Below the pieces are notes generated by a model. That model did not search any database, had not been told where the DNA came from, and worked only from the letters and a program-made list of their open reading frames with translations. Shown piece by piece: positions 35,541-45,124 of a stretch of DNA of 64,000 bases. The translations under genes were made by a program, and so were the position numbers. This DNA comes from Terriglobia bacterium (GTDB lineage: Bacteria > Acidobacteriota > Terriglobia > Bryobacterales > Bryobacteraceae), in assembly GCA_020073305.1 (NCBI GenBank), contig JAIQFK010000012.1, positions 145,081-209,080 of the forward strand. The letters run 5' to 3'. The first letter of the stretch is position 1. Each line of letters begins with the position of its first letter.

Positions 35541-37202
35541 TTGCGACTTCGTCTCATTTTCTTCGGCTTTGTCCCACTCTTCGTGATCATGCTGCTGGGC
35601 CAGTTATCCACGTCTAACAGCCCAAACGCTCCCATCCGATTCCGCAACGTGGCTGCCGCCGCCGGCGTGGACTTCGTCCTCGAAAACAGTCCGACACCCG
35701 AAAAGCAACTGATTGAGACCATGGCGGGCGGCGTGGCGGTATTCGATTATGACGGCGACGGGCTGCCCGATATTTTCTTTACGAACGGCGCCAGCGTCCC
35801 GTCGCTCGACAAGAGCGCGGCCAAGTATCATAACCGCCTGTTTCGCAACTTGGGCGGGATGAAGTTCAAAGACGTCACTGAGGAGGCCGGCTTGGCAGGC
35901 GCGGGATACTCCATCGGAGCCTCGGCAGCGGACTATGACAACGACGGTCACGCGGACCTGTTCGTGGCCGGCGTGCATTCAAACCATCTCTACCGGAACC
36001 TGGGAAACGGAAGGTTCGAGGACGTAACGGCAAAGGCCGGCATCCGGAGCGATGTCTGGTCAATCACCGGCGGCTGGTTCGATTATGACAACGACGGCCT
36101 GCTGGACCTCCTCGTGGTGAACTACTTGAAATGGTCGCCAGAAAGTCCACCGTACTGCGGCGACCCGGCAGGGAAGATACGCGCCTATTGCCATCCGAAG
36201 TTCTTTGAGGGCCTGCCCAACACGCTGTATCACAATCGCGGGGACGGCACATTCGAGGATGTCTCTGAAAAGTCCGGCATCGCGTCAGAGATCGGCAAGG
36301 GTATGAGCATCGCCTTCGGAGACTATGATGGTGACGGTCTGGTCGACGCGTTTATCACCAACGACAAACTGCCCAATTTCCTGTTCCACAATCTGGGGAA
36401 TGGCAGATTCGCGGAAGTGGCGCTGGAGATGGGCGTCGCGCTCTCGGATGAAGGGCGGGCCGTCTCGGCGATGGGGGCCGATTTTCGGGACTACGACAAC
36501 GATGGCCGGCCCGACATCATCTTCACGGCGCTGGCCGGAGAGACGTTTCCCGTTTTCCACAACGAGGGGAAGAAGGGATTTCGCGACCGGACTTCTTACA
36601 GCCAGCTCGGGCCGCTCGCCAATCAGCGAAGCGGGTGGAGCGTCGGCCTGGTGGACTTCAACAACGACGGCTGGAAAGATCTGTTCACGGCGAACTCTCA
36701 CGTCAATGACACGGTGGAACTGTTCGAGGCGGCAAAGTATAAACTCGCCAACAGCATTTTTGCCAACGCCGGGAATGGGATGTTTCTCGACGTTTCTAGA
36801 GAGGCAGGCGCTGATTTCCACGAGGCGCGGGCTCATCGCGGCGCCGCTTTCGCGGATTTCAATAACGATGGCAAGGTCGATGTCGTAGTCAGCGCCCTCG
36901 GCCAGCCGGCCGAACTTTGGGAAAACGTCAGCCCTGAGGCAAACACGTGGCTCTTGCTCAAACTTCGTGGAACCAGGAGCAACCGGGACGGCATCGGCGC
37001 GACCATCCGGATCGGGAATCAATACAACCAGATGACGACCAACGTGGGGTATGCGTCATCAAGTCACGCCGGCGTCCACTTCGGGCTGGGCAAGGCCCGG
37101 CAGGTTGATCGCGTTGAGATTCACTGGCCCAGCGGCGTCCAGCAGGTTCTTACCCACGTGCCCGCGAATCAAGTGCTGCAGGTGACCGAGCCGGCGAAAT
37201 GA
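35541..37202 (+). CDS. CRTAC1-like FG-GAP/ASPIC-UnbV secreted protein
   Basis: A 553-residue protein starting at TTG, with a signal region 'LIFFGFVPLFVIMLLGQL'. Seven calcium-binding repeats of the FG-GAP/VCBS type are visible, such as 'FDYDGDGLPD', 'ADYDNDGHAD', 'FDYDNDGLLD', 'GDYDGDGLVD', 'RDYDNDGRPD', 'VDFNNDGWKD' and 'ADFNNDGKVD', forming a beta-propeller. The C-terminal ASPIC/UnbV domain spans about residues 475-550 ('IGATIRIG', 'VEIHWPSG'). Proteins of this kind are abundant in Acidobacteria and are secreted; the role is unknown. ATGA overlap with the TPR gene shows that the two are translated together. Confidence 0.9.
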   Translation: MRLRLIFFGFVPLFVIMLLGQLSTSNSPNAPIRFRNVAAAAGVDFVLENSPTPEKQLIETMAGGVAVFDYDGDGLPDIFFTNGASVPSLDKSAAKYHNRLFRNLGGMKFKDVTEEAGLAGAGYSIGASAADYDNDGHADLFVAGVHSNHLYRNLGNGRFEDVTAKAGIRSDVWSITGGWFDYDNDGLLDLLVVNYLKWSPESPPYCGDPAGKIRAYCHPKFFEGLPNTLYHNRGDGTFEDVSEKSGIASEIGKGMSIAFGDYDGDGLVDAFITNDKLPNFLFHNLGNGRFAEVALEMGVALSDEGRAVSAMGADFRDYDNDGRPDIIFTALAGETFPVFHNEGKKGFRDRTSYSQLGPLANQRSGWSVGLVDFNNDGWKDLFTANSHVNDTVELFEAAKYKLANSIFANAGNGMFLDVSREAGADFHEARAHRGAAFADFNNDGKVDVVVSALGQPAELWENVSPEANTWLLLKLRGTRSNRDGIGATIRIGNQYNQMTTNVGYASSSHAGVHFGLGKARQVDRVEIHWPSGVQQVLTHVPANQVLQVTEPAK

Positions 37203-38731
37203 TGGCGGCACAGTCATTCATGCTTTTCGGCCTCCTTCTGTTTTGGCTCCAGTCCCCATCGGCCGTCGCCCAGGCGCATGCGAAACGCGGCTTGGAGCTG
37301 TTACAGCAAGGGGACTTGAGATCTGCGGAGGCGGAATTCCGGCAGGCGATCCAGCTTGCTCCCAACGATGCTCAAAGTCTGGCTTCTCTCGGCATCGTTC
37401 TTGAAAGGCAGGAGAAGTTTGAAGAGGCCGATCTTTATTTAGAACGCGCGCTGAAAATCGACCCTGCCGACCTGGGCACCCGCTACCATCTCGCCATTAA
37501 TCAGTTCCGGCTGAAACAGCTACTCGAAGCCAAAGCGAATCTGGAGCGCATTCTCAAAGCCAAGCCCGACATGAAACCGGCGCTGCTGTTGCTTGGAACG
37601 GTGCTGGAGGGGTTGAAAGACTACGGCCGGGCCGCCGGCTTGCTGGAGTCCGTCCCCGATCTGGTCCGGCAGCAGCCGGCGTGGATCGCCACGCTGGCGC
37701 GTTGTTACTACCACGCCAATCTTCAACAAAAGGCCCGGGCCACGCTGGACTGGCTGCGTCCCGCCGGGGCTGAAGCCGTCTTCCTCGGCGGGGAAACCGC
37801 GGCGCAGTGTGGCGACCTGGAGGCTGCGGAGCAACTGCTGGATTCCATCCGAACTGCGTACCCGGACAAAGCCCGGCTGGGCTACGAGATCGCCATGGTG
37901 CAGTACAACGCGAAACGTTTTGACCGGAGCGAGTCAACGTTGCTGCAATTGATCGCCGCGGGAACGCGGGAGGCGAAGGTCTTCAATCTCCTGAGCTGGT
38001 GCTATCACCGCCAGAACCGGCTGCCGGAGTCGATCGCCGCGATGAAACAGGCCATCGAACTCGAGCCGGCCTCGGAGACCCACTACGATCACCTGGCCCA
38101 AATCCTTTTGGAAGAAGGCCGTTACGCTGATGCCTACGAGACGATCAAGCGAGCGCTGAAAGTAGCGCCGGATTCTCCGCGGGCATACAAGCTGCAGGGT
38201 CACATCGAAAGCCGCCTCGGGCTTTTCAACCAGGCTCTCGATTCATACACGCGAGCGGTCCAACTGAACGTGGAAGACCCGGATCTTCTACTGGGAATCG
38301 GCCTGGTCCAGCAAAAGTTGTTTCGGTTCACCGAAGCGGCCGCTACTTTTGAAAAAGGAATTGCGCGGTTCCCCGGCGATGCGCAGTTCTATCAAGCGTA
38401 CGGCCGCATGCTCCTCGAACCCGGAACCGCACGCGATGCCGCTGCCGAGTCCCGCGCAGTCACGCTGCTCGAAAAGGCGCTGGCTTTGGACAACGCGCTG
38501 CCTGAGGCACACTACGAGCTGGGAAACGCTCTGCTGGAGAGGGATAAAGTTAACGAAGCGCTGCCGCAACTGGAAGCCGCTGTGAAACTCGACCCGCGCA
38601 ACAGCAGGATGCATCTTGCGCTCGCGAACGCGTACCGGCGCCTGGGCCGGAATGCCGAGGCCGCGAGCGAACTGGAATTGTTCAAGAAGCTCAGACGGCA
38701 GGAAGAACAGGGGACGAAACAGGCGAATTAA
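37199..38731 (+). CDS. Secreted tetratricopeptide repeat protein
   Basis: A 510-residue protein with a signal peptide ('FMLFGLLLFWLQSPSAVAQ') and about 11-12 TPR units, for example 'AKRGLELLQQGDLRSAEAEFRQAIQLAPND' and 'AHYELGNALLERDKVNEALPQLEAAVKLDPRN' (cited as two separate repeats). It probably acts as a periplasmic or surface scaffold. It overlaps the CRTAC1-like gene by four bases; the same FG-GAP plus TPR pairing is frequent in Acidobacteria and Planctomycetes, which suggests a functional pair. A strong hairpin follows the stop. Confidence 0.88.
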   Translation: MMAAQSFMLFGLLLFWLQSPSAVAQAHAKRGLELLQQGDLRSAEAEFRQAIQLAPNDAQSLASLGIVLERQEKFEEADLYLERALKIDPADLGTRYHLAINQFRLKQLLEAKANLERILKAKPDMKPALLLLGTVLEGLKDYGRAAGLLESVPDLVRQQPAWIATLARCYYHANLQQKARATLDWLRPAGAEAVFLGGETAAQCGDLEAAEQLLDSIRTAYPDKARLGYEIAMVQYNAKRFDRSESTLLQLIAAGTREAKVFNLLSWCYHRQNRLPESIAAMKQAIELEPASETHYDHLAQILLEEGRYADAYETIKRALKVAPDSPRAYKLQGHIESRLGLFNQALDSYTRAVQLNVEDPDLLLGIGLVQQKLFRFTEAAATFEKGIARFPGDAQFYQAYGRMLLEPGTARDAAAESRAVTLLEKALALDNALPEAHYELGNALLERDKVNEALPQLEAAVKLDPRNSRMHLALANAYRRLGRNAEAASELELFKKLRRQEEQGTKQAN

Positions 38732-38733
38732 AC

Positions 38734-38781
38734 GGCTCCACCGCAGAGGCCCCTATACCAGGGACCCCTGCTGTGGAAGCC
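38734..38781. terminator. Long hairpin between convergent genes
   Basis: Arms 38734-38753 and 38761-38781 pair over about 20 positions with a 7-base loop, three mismatches and one bulge. The sequence fills the 55-base gap between the stops of the TPR gene (38731) and the receptor gene (38787). It could terminate both. There is no T-run. Confidence 0.5.
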
Positions 38782-38786
38782 TAGGA

Positions 38787-41700
38787 TCAGAAGCGGATGC
38801 GTCCTTCGTACTGGATTTCGCGGCCGTAGTTGCCGCCCGCTACCCAGGTGCTGCGTCCCATCGAGCCGCCACCGATCGTGGTGTCCGGATCGCTCGGCAT
38901 GAACGCGTTGGGCATGTTGTAGAACTCCATGCGTAGCTCGAATTTTACGCGTTCGGTGATTTTGAAGTCCTTCGCCAGAGTCGAGTCAAGTGACCAGAAC
39001 TTGGGGCCGCGCAGACCATCGTAGTAGAGAGGGTTAGTCCGCGGAGTGTAGGGAGCAGGGACTTGGAATACCGCCGGGTTAAAGTAGTATCCCGCCGGAA
39101 CGTTCTTTGTCGGATCGCCGGTAACGATCGCCTGATGGTCGCCCCCGTCCCCCCCCGGACATGTTGCCGAAGCCGATCAGGTTGCCGCTGCGCCACATGA
39201 GGATGTGGCTGGTAGACCACCCACCGATGATGTAGTCGACTACCGTCGGAATGTTGTTCAGGTACTGGCGTCCCTTGCCGATGGGGAGCTCCCAGCTACC
39301 GCCGACGCGCAAGTTGTGCCGCGGATAGCCGCGATCGAACATGGTGATCTTGTTGGCGTAATAATCGAGCTGGTTGAACCACTCGCCGTGCTGTTCCTGG
39401 TTGTAGTTGTAAGCGGCCAGAAGCGTCACGCCGTTGGCCATCGGGCGCTCCGCCTTCATCTGTAGCGCGTAATAGTGGTCGCTGGTGCCAGGCCAACCGT
39501 AGAGGTTCAGGTTTCCATATTGCGGATAGGGTGCCAGCAATTGGCTCACCGAGACGGTCGGCTGCGTCCGCAGAGTGCCTGGCATGATGTTGGCCGGCAA
39601 ACCGTAGAACGGATTCGCCACCGCCTGGTCCGTTAAACCCTTGTACTGATAGATCAGATTCGGGTCCACATAATTGAGGTTGTGGTCGTAATGCCCTCCC
39701 CACATGCTGGGATCCTGGGCGTTGTGTTCGAACATCATGAAGAAGGTGGCTTCGGTGAAGAACCGGTAGGGCGCCTGCCGCTGGATGGTGACGTTGAAAC
39801 GGTCGTTGATCGGCGTCTTCAAGATGTTCCCATTCCAGAAGCTGAGGTTATTGCCAAGATCCTGGTAGCGGCCCAGAGCGTTGCCCACTGGCAGAATCAC
39901 CGGATTGGTGTTAGCCCCGCCGGTTGGGAACGGATCGCTCAGCAAGGCACGAGGCGTACCTTGCAGCGGTCCCAGTGCATTCGTCGTCTGCGAAAAGCCG
40001 TTGGTCGGCAGACCACCGGTCTCCGGATGGATGGTCACCCACGGCACCGCGTACCGCGCGTAACCCGTCCGGAATGCGGTCTTGTCGTTGATGCGTAGGG
40101 CGATGCCGATGCGCGGCAGGAACGTGTTCCACGGCGCATCGTACATTCTCGGATTCTTGTTGCTGGTGAAGATCAACGCACCGTCATACTTCGGCGCGGA
40201 CGTTGCGATAGCCGTCACCTCCGAAGGCATCTGGATGTTCTGCAACTCCGGAATCGGATTGGTCAAATTCAGAGTTTGCACCAACTTCCGGGTTTCCTCG
40301 AGGGGAGCCGTCTCGCGCTCCCACCGCAATCCCAGGTTCAGAGTGATGTTCCGTGTCAGCTTCACGTCGTCCTGGAAGTAAAAGGCCCATTGCTGCTGGT
40401 GCATGTCCAGATTGGGGTTGATTTGCGCAAATCCGCCGGTACCGTCGTTGCGGTTGAGCACACCCAGCAGCGCGGAGGCGTACATGCTGCCCGACTGCGT
40501 GGCATCGTAGCCCAGAAAGGACTTGCCGGTGTCCACGGAATTGAAGTAGAGGCTGCCCGGTCCGGAGCTCGCATTGTCCTGATCGTAGGAGTACCGCAAC
40601 TGCCAACCGGCCTTCATGTGGTGGATGCCCAGATCGTGGGTGACGTTGACAGTCGAATTATGTGAACGGCCATGTACCAACCACCAACCACCGATTCCCG
40701 TATAGGAGCTGCCATTCCCGTTGAAATTGAAGTTCGGGTAGTAGATGCCCTGCGTGGGGTTCAGCACATTCTTGTACCACCCGCTGGGCCAGAAACCCGC
40801 CCACACGCTTTCCGGAACCTTGAAAGATCCTGAGGCGTAGTCGTCTTCATCGTAGGTCGAGCCAAAGCGTAAATCGACCGTGGTCCGCGGGTTCGGCATC
40901 CACAGCACGTCGATGGCGGCGTTCATCGCATCCATGATGCCGCCGTTGTCCGAGGGCACTGCAATAGTACCGCCCCAGTTGGGGTTATCCAGACGCGTCT
41001 GGAACTTGCTGAACCGGGCAAACAAGCGCCAATTGTCGTTGATGTTGTAATCCACGCGATCGGAAAAGTTAAAGTATTTCACCCACCAGGCGTAAGCTTT
41101 CTTGAAGTTGTTCAGCCCGGAGAGGTCGTCGCCTGGATTGTTCGGCGCCCACAGGTCGCCCATGAGCTTTTTGGCGGCGGGATCGATTCGGCTCGCTGGA
41201 ATCATGTTGCCGGCGAACGGCTGGCGAGTCACCGTAGACGTATTGGGATCAAAAACCGTAGTGAACGGGTCGTAGATTGTTCGCAGATTGCCCTGCGGCG
41301 TCAGCGAGTGCGAGAAGTCGCCGTTTTTCTCGGCATCGGTCGGCATGGTTTCTTCTTTGCTCGATGGCTGCGTGGCCCGCCACTGCTCGTAGACGAAGAA
41401 GTTGAACAACTTGTTCTTGATGATGGGATTGCCGATAGTACCGCCCCAGATGTTCTGCTTGATGATGTTTTCGTCGCGGGTGATGCGGTTGGCCAGGGCA
41501 TTCAGGGCCGGATTGCGGCCGAAGAAGTACGCCGTTCCGTGGTATTCGTTGGTGCCCGATCTCTGAGATAGGTTCAACGTGCCGCCGGCGCTGAAGCCCA
41601 TTTCGGAATCCATGGCGTTTTGTTGAATGGCCACTTCCTGAACCCCGTCCATGGGCAAATTGTAAGAACCGCGCGCGGATATGTTCAGCGGCGCGCCGTC

Positions 41701-42309
41701 GAGCAACTGCTCGTTCTTGCCGCCCGTGGGGCCGCCAATATCCAGGCCGCCGTTCGACCACATGTAGAACGGGTTGCGATGGGAGACGTCCCAGTACTGG
41801 TTGACCACAGCCGGATTCAGCAGGGCCAGTGTGAAAGGATTGCGCGCCAGCACGGGAAGATTGTCCAACATCGTACCCTGCACGGTGGTCGTCATCGTCG
41901 AGGTGTTAAACTCCACGGTGCTAACGGCTTCCGTGACACTGACTGTTTCCGTCACGGCGCCGACCGTTAGGGTCGCGTTCACCGTGACGTCACCACCAGT
42001 CAAGATCGTGACGCCCTCTTGCACAAACTTCTGGAACCCGGACGCTACTACCGTGACCGTGTAGCTTCCGGGCAGAACGAAGTCGAACAGATAGTGAGCG
42101 GCGGCGTCGGTCTGTCGGACGGTCTCCACGCCCGTATTGACGTTTCTCAAAGTGACTGTGGCCCCAGCCACAGCCGCTTGGCTCGGGTCGGACACTGTGC
42201 CCTGGACCCTGCCACGATATTCCTGCGCTATAGCGACCCCCGCCAACAACGCGATAACAGCAAGCGAGGACACCACCGCGGAACATCGCGATAGAAATCT
42301 CGATTTCAT
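38787..42309 (-). CDS. TonB-dependent receptor, Oar-like, frameshifted near the C-terminus
   Basis: The frame from ATG 42309 (GGGGAGG seven bases upstream) encodes a signal peptide, a carboxypeptidase regulatory-like domain (about 30-110), a plug and most of a barrel. It then runs into a stop at 39079. The shift occurs in a run of eight G (39149-39156 on the plus strand, as C). With seven G the frame continues for about 120 residues ('VPAGYYFNPAVFQVPAPYTP', 'VKFELRMEFYNMPNAF') and ends 'IQYEGRIRF' at 38787, with the family's terminal Phe. The repaired protein has 1,173 residues. As written, the last barrel strands are lost, which should prevent outer-membrane assembly. This could be a sequencing error, a decayed gene or phase variation. 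It stands alone, with a hairpin after it. Confidence 0.85.
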
Positions 42310-42453
42310 GCCTTACCTCCCCAGTTGTATTGTTGACAACCAGCTAAAGACCCACCCCTATGCCCGCTACTTTCCCGACCCCGGGCTCCACTACGCAGTG
42401 GCCGGAAGGTCGGGCACCATGGCCTAAAGCTTTCCTATTAGTTGGAAAGACGG

Positions 42454-42472
42454 CCAATCACCCTTTGATTGG
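42454..42472. other. 7-base inverted repeat in the spacer 42310-42540
   Basis: CCAATCA-CCCTT-TGATTGG is a perfect dyad, followed by TTTT on the plus strand. It lies 69 bases after the stop of the minus-strand propeller gene and about 145 bases before the receptor start. It could be an operator or a weak terminator; the T-run is on the wrong side for the minus-strand gene. Confidence 0.4.
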
Positions 42473-42540
42473 TTTTGGGCTGATTATGGTCCTGGCCCGT
42501 GGAAATGTCAAGGGATTTCGGAGTTGAAACTCTCCGATAG

Positions 42541-43653
42541 CTACGCGCTCGCCGCCCGTATCCGAGGGAAGTACAGCCACACGTGCCCCCCGTCGTCGTC
42601 TTCGCCGAAGACAATCTCGCCGTCCCGGCCCGTGACGGCATCGCCGAACACGTAACCGTAGCGACGCCGCTCGATGACAGAAACGGCAACACCCAGGTTC
42701 GACACCTCGCGGCTGCGCGGGTCGTAGCAGAACATCTTCGCGATTTCTTCGCCACAGAATCCGAACACCCGGCCGTCCAGCGTGACGGCCATCGTTCCGA
42801 CCGGCGCAAGTGGAGCGCGTCCCAGGGTTCGGCTAAAGCCTTTGCGCTCATCGAAAGAGAACAGCCGGCCTTCGGCATCGGCGGTGTAAAGCAGGCCTGC
42901 GTTGCGATCCGCTGCCCAAACCAGCGGCTGGTCTCCGAAACCTTCAGGAAGCCGGACGGCCCTGCGTTGAATCAATTTCGCAACCGGATCGTAATGCCAA
43001 AGGGAACCGCCTTCGTCACGGCCAAAGATGCCGCCGCGCGAGGCCACGGCGATCCTGCCGGTCCCCGGAACTTCGCCCACGACGCGGATCTTTGGGGAGT
43101 CCGGGTCCGCCGTAAAGAGGTGGTGCGGTGTGATGGCCACGATCGTCTTCCGAGATGCGGCGACAACCGCATGCACCACCACTTCTCCGGGCACACACTC
43201 ACCGTGATCCGTGGTTTCCGGCTTGTCGAAGCCCCACTCCTGAATGAGGTCTTCCCCGGCGAGTTGCATCAGGGGCCCGCTGACCGCGCGCCCGCCTCCC
43301 GAACCGTTCACGAACGCAACAAACCGGGAACCACCGCAGCACACAGCCGCGCACCGGGTTGCGCCGGCGGGCATTCCCATGTCGAGCACAATCCCGTTCT
43401 TCCCGTGAAATGATGCCACAAACAGGTGTGCCTGCCTGCCGCTCGTCCCGCCGTAAACCAGTCCATCCGGCGTGACGTCCAGCGCGGTAATGTGGCTCTC
43501 GTCCGGCACGATCGGGATGGTCATGCCAGGCAGACAGGTCGGAAAGGCGACCATCATCCCTTCCCGTGTGAACGTGCCCTGCTCGACATTCTCCAAATAC
43601 TTCTTGATCTCTGGCGAGTGCGGGTCGAATCTCGGCTTGGTTTTGTTTTGCAT
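42541..43653 (-). CDS. Beta-propeller protein of unknown function (no export signal)
   Basis: A 370-residue protein with repeated 'ALDVTPDGLVYGGT', 'GRIAVASRGGIFGRDEGGSLWHYD' and 'GTMAVTLDGRVFGFCG' units, each a propeller blade of about 45-50 residues; some seven blades fit. No signal peptide is seen at the N-terminus 'MQNKTKPRFDPHSPEIKKYL'. AGGGAGAA precedes the ATG. The upstream gene encodes a second propeller protein with a Tat-like signal, 15 bases away. The two are therefore an operon of paralogous or cooperating propellers. I cannot name the family further. Confidence 0.7.
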   Translation of the reverse strand: MQNKTKPRFDPHSPEIKKYLENVEQGTFTREGMMVAFPTCLPGMTIPIVPDESHITALDVTPDGLVYGGTSGRQAHLFVASFHGKNGIVLDMGMPAGATRCAAVCCGGSRFVAFVNGSGGGRAVSGPLMQLAGEDLIQEWGFDKPETTDHGECVPGEVVVHAVVAASRKTIVAITPHHLFTADPDSPKIRVVGEVPGTGRIAVASRGGIFGRDEGGSLWHYDPVAKLIQRRAVRLPEGFGDQPLVWAADRNAGLLYTADAEGRLFSFDERKGFSRTLGRAPLAPVGTMAVTLDGRVFGFCGEEIAKMFCYDPRSREVSNLGVAVSVIERRRYGYVFGDAVTGRDGEIVFGEDDDGGHVWLYFPRIRAASA

Positions 43654-43668
43654 GGCCGTTTTCTCCCT

Positions 43669-45003
43669 TTAGCCCCACATCCGTATGGGGAGGTGTGCGT
43701 TCTCCCGCTTGCGGCTTGCCGGCATCGAGACTTTGAAAATCCCGCATGGGTTCGAGCCCACATGGCCGAAGAACAGGTCCCCGTTGTGATCCACCGCGCC
43801 GCGCGAGACGTAGTGCGCGTACCCGTTGGGGTGCTCGAGCCGGGTCACCTCCTCGCGCTCCAAGGTTCGCGGGTCCAGTCTCCAGACGACGCCCTCACGC
43901 TTTTTGCGCTGCGGCGGCAAAGGGTTGTAAACCGCATCGCGCCACCGTGACGCCACGTAGTACAGCTTGCCGTCTCCTGCAAACACCAGCCCGCCGCAGT
44001 GGTCGCTGAACATGTCGATCGGGAACGTGGCGTCGCGTGCCTGGGTGGCCGGGCCGAGATTCTCGACCCGCGGCCACTCGCGGTCGTTCGGCCAAATGCG
44101 CATCAGGTGGGGATTCGGGCACCAGGTCGAAGCGTACACACACTCCCGGTCGGGCGAGGGAGCGACATCGTAGAATACGCTGTGCCACCCCGTCTGGTAC
44201 GTGGCATGCGGAAGCGTCTCCGGCGACACCTCCAGCCGATCCTTCTCCGGTGTGTAACGAACCAGGTGGCCATAATCGTTCGTGGTCCACACGCGGTGCT
44301 GTTTATCCAGAAACAGCGTCTGCCCGTTGATGGAGCCGATGCGCCCCAAGTCGCGACGCTTGCGAGTCTTCAGGTCGTAAATCATGAAGTGATCCCGCGG
44401 GTAGCTGAGCGCGTAGAGCAGCCGCCGCTCCTCGTCATGAAGCAGGCACCGGCAGCCTTCTTTAGGAATCAGCGTGTCCCACCACAGAACCTGGTCTTTG
44501 CGCGTGTCCCAGGCAAGCAGCGCGGCGCCTCGGAAAAGCCGTTTCTGGTCGTGCCACGAATACCAGGGGTTATAAACCGGCAGGTCGATCGGCGGCCCGG
44601 ATAAGTGAGTCGCCATGTACAGCACCCCATCTGACATCGACGGGGCAAAACTATAGTGGATCTTGCACTGGGTTGCGCGGCCGGAGTCGCCGGGATCGTT
44701 CACCTTCTCGGCAAGGTTGAAAAGGTAATCGAGCCCGTCCTTTTGTTCGTTGTAGCGTACTGGCTTCACCACCCCGCCGGGCACGCCTTCGGCGCACGCG
44801 GCTGCGTAGATCCTGCCGTCCGGCCCCACCGAGAGCGACCAGCAAGTATCCGAATCGGGGTGTTCGGTGAAGGGATACCATTTAACGCTGTATTGCCCGG
44901 TGCTGTTACTGTCAGTTGGATTCGCCAATGCCAGTCCCGCAGAGACCATCCCGGTACCGGCTTGTATAAACTCGCGACGGCCAATTCCTTTCGGCTTCGT
45001 CAT
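43669..45003 (-). CDS. Exported beta-propeller protein of unknown function
   Basis: About 444 residues from ATG 45003, chosen because AAGGA lies nine bases before it; a GTG at 45039 is in frame but has poorer context. The N-terminus has a twin-arginine signal 'GIGRREFIQAGTGMVSAGLALA'. The body shows repeated 'WSLSVGPDGRIYAAAC', 'GVLYMATHLSGPP', 'LYALSYPRDHFMIYDLKTRKRRD' and 'HRVWTTNDYGHLVRY' blades. Several Cys and Trp residues cluster in the blades. It is likely periplasmic. It is followed at 15 bases by the second propeller gene. Function is unknown. Confidence 0.72.
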   Translation of the reverse strand: MTKPKGIGRREFIQAGTGMVSAGLALANPTDSNSTGQYSVKWYPFTEHPDSDTCWSLSVGPDGRIYAAACAEGVPGGVVKPVRYNEQKDGLDYLFNLAEKVNDPGDSGRATQCKIHYSFAPSMSDGVLYMATHLSGPPIDLPVYNPWYSWHDQKRLFRGAALLAWDTRKDQVLWWDTLIPKEGCRCLLHDEERRLLYALSYPRDHFMIYDLKTRKRRDLGRIGSINGQTLFLDKQHRVWTTNDYGHLVRYTPEKDRLEVSPETLPHATYQTGWHSVFYDVAPSPDRECVYASTWCPNPHLMRIWPNDREWPRVENLGPATQARDATFPIDMFSDHCGGLVFAGDGKLYYVASRWRDAVYNPLPPQRKKREGVVWRLDPRTLEREEVTRLEHPNGYAHYVSRGAVDHNGDLFFGHVGSNPCGIFKVSMPASRKRENAHLPIRMWG

Positions 45004-45124
45004 GGGGTTGCATCCTTCCGCCACACATCCAGTTCGCACTGATTATGGCGCCGCTCTTCAGCCACGTCAAGGATAAACAGGCCTGATTATATGTATAGCC
45101 GGCGTTCGCAGGGTTTGCTCCGCA

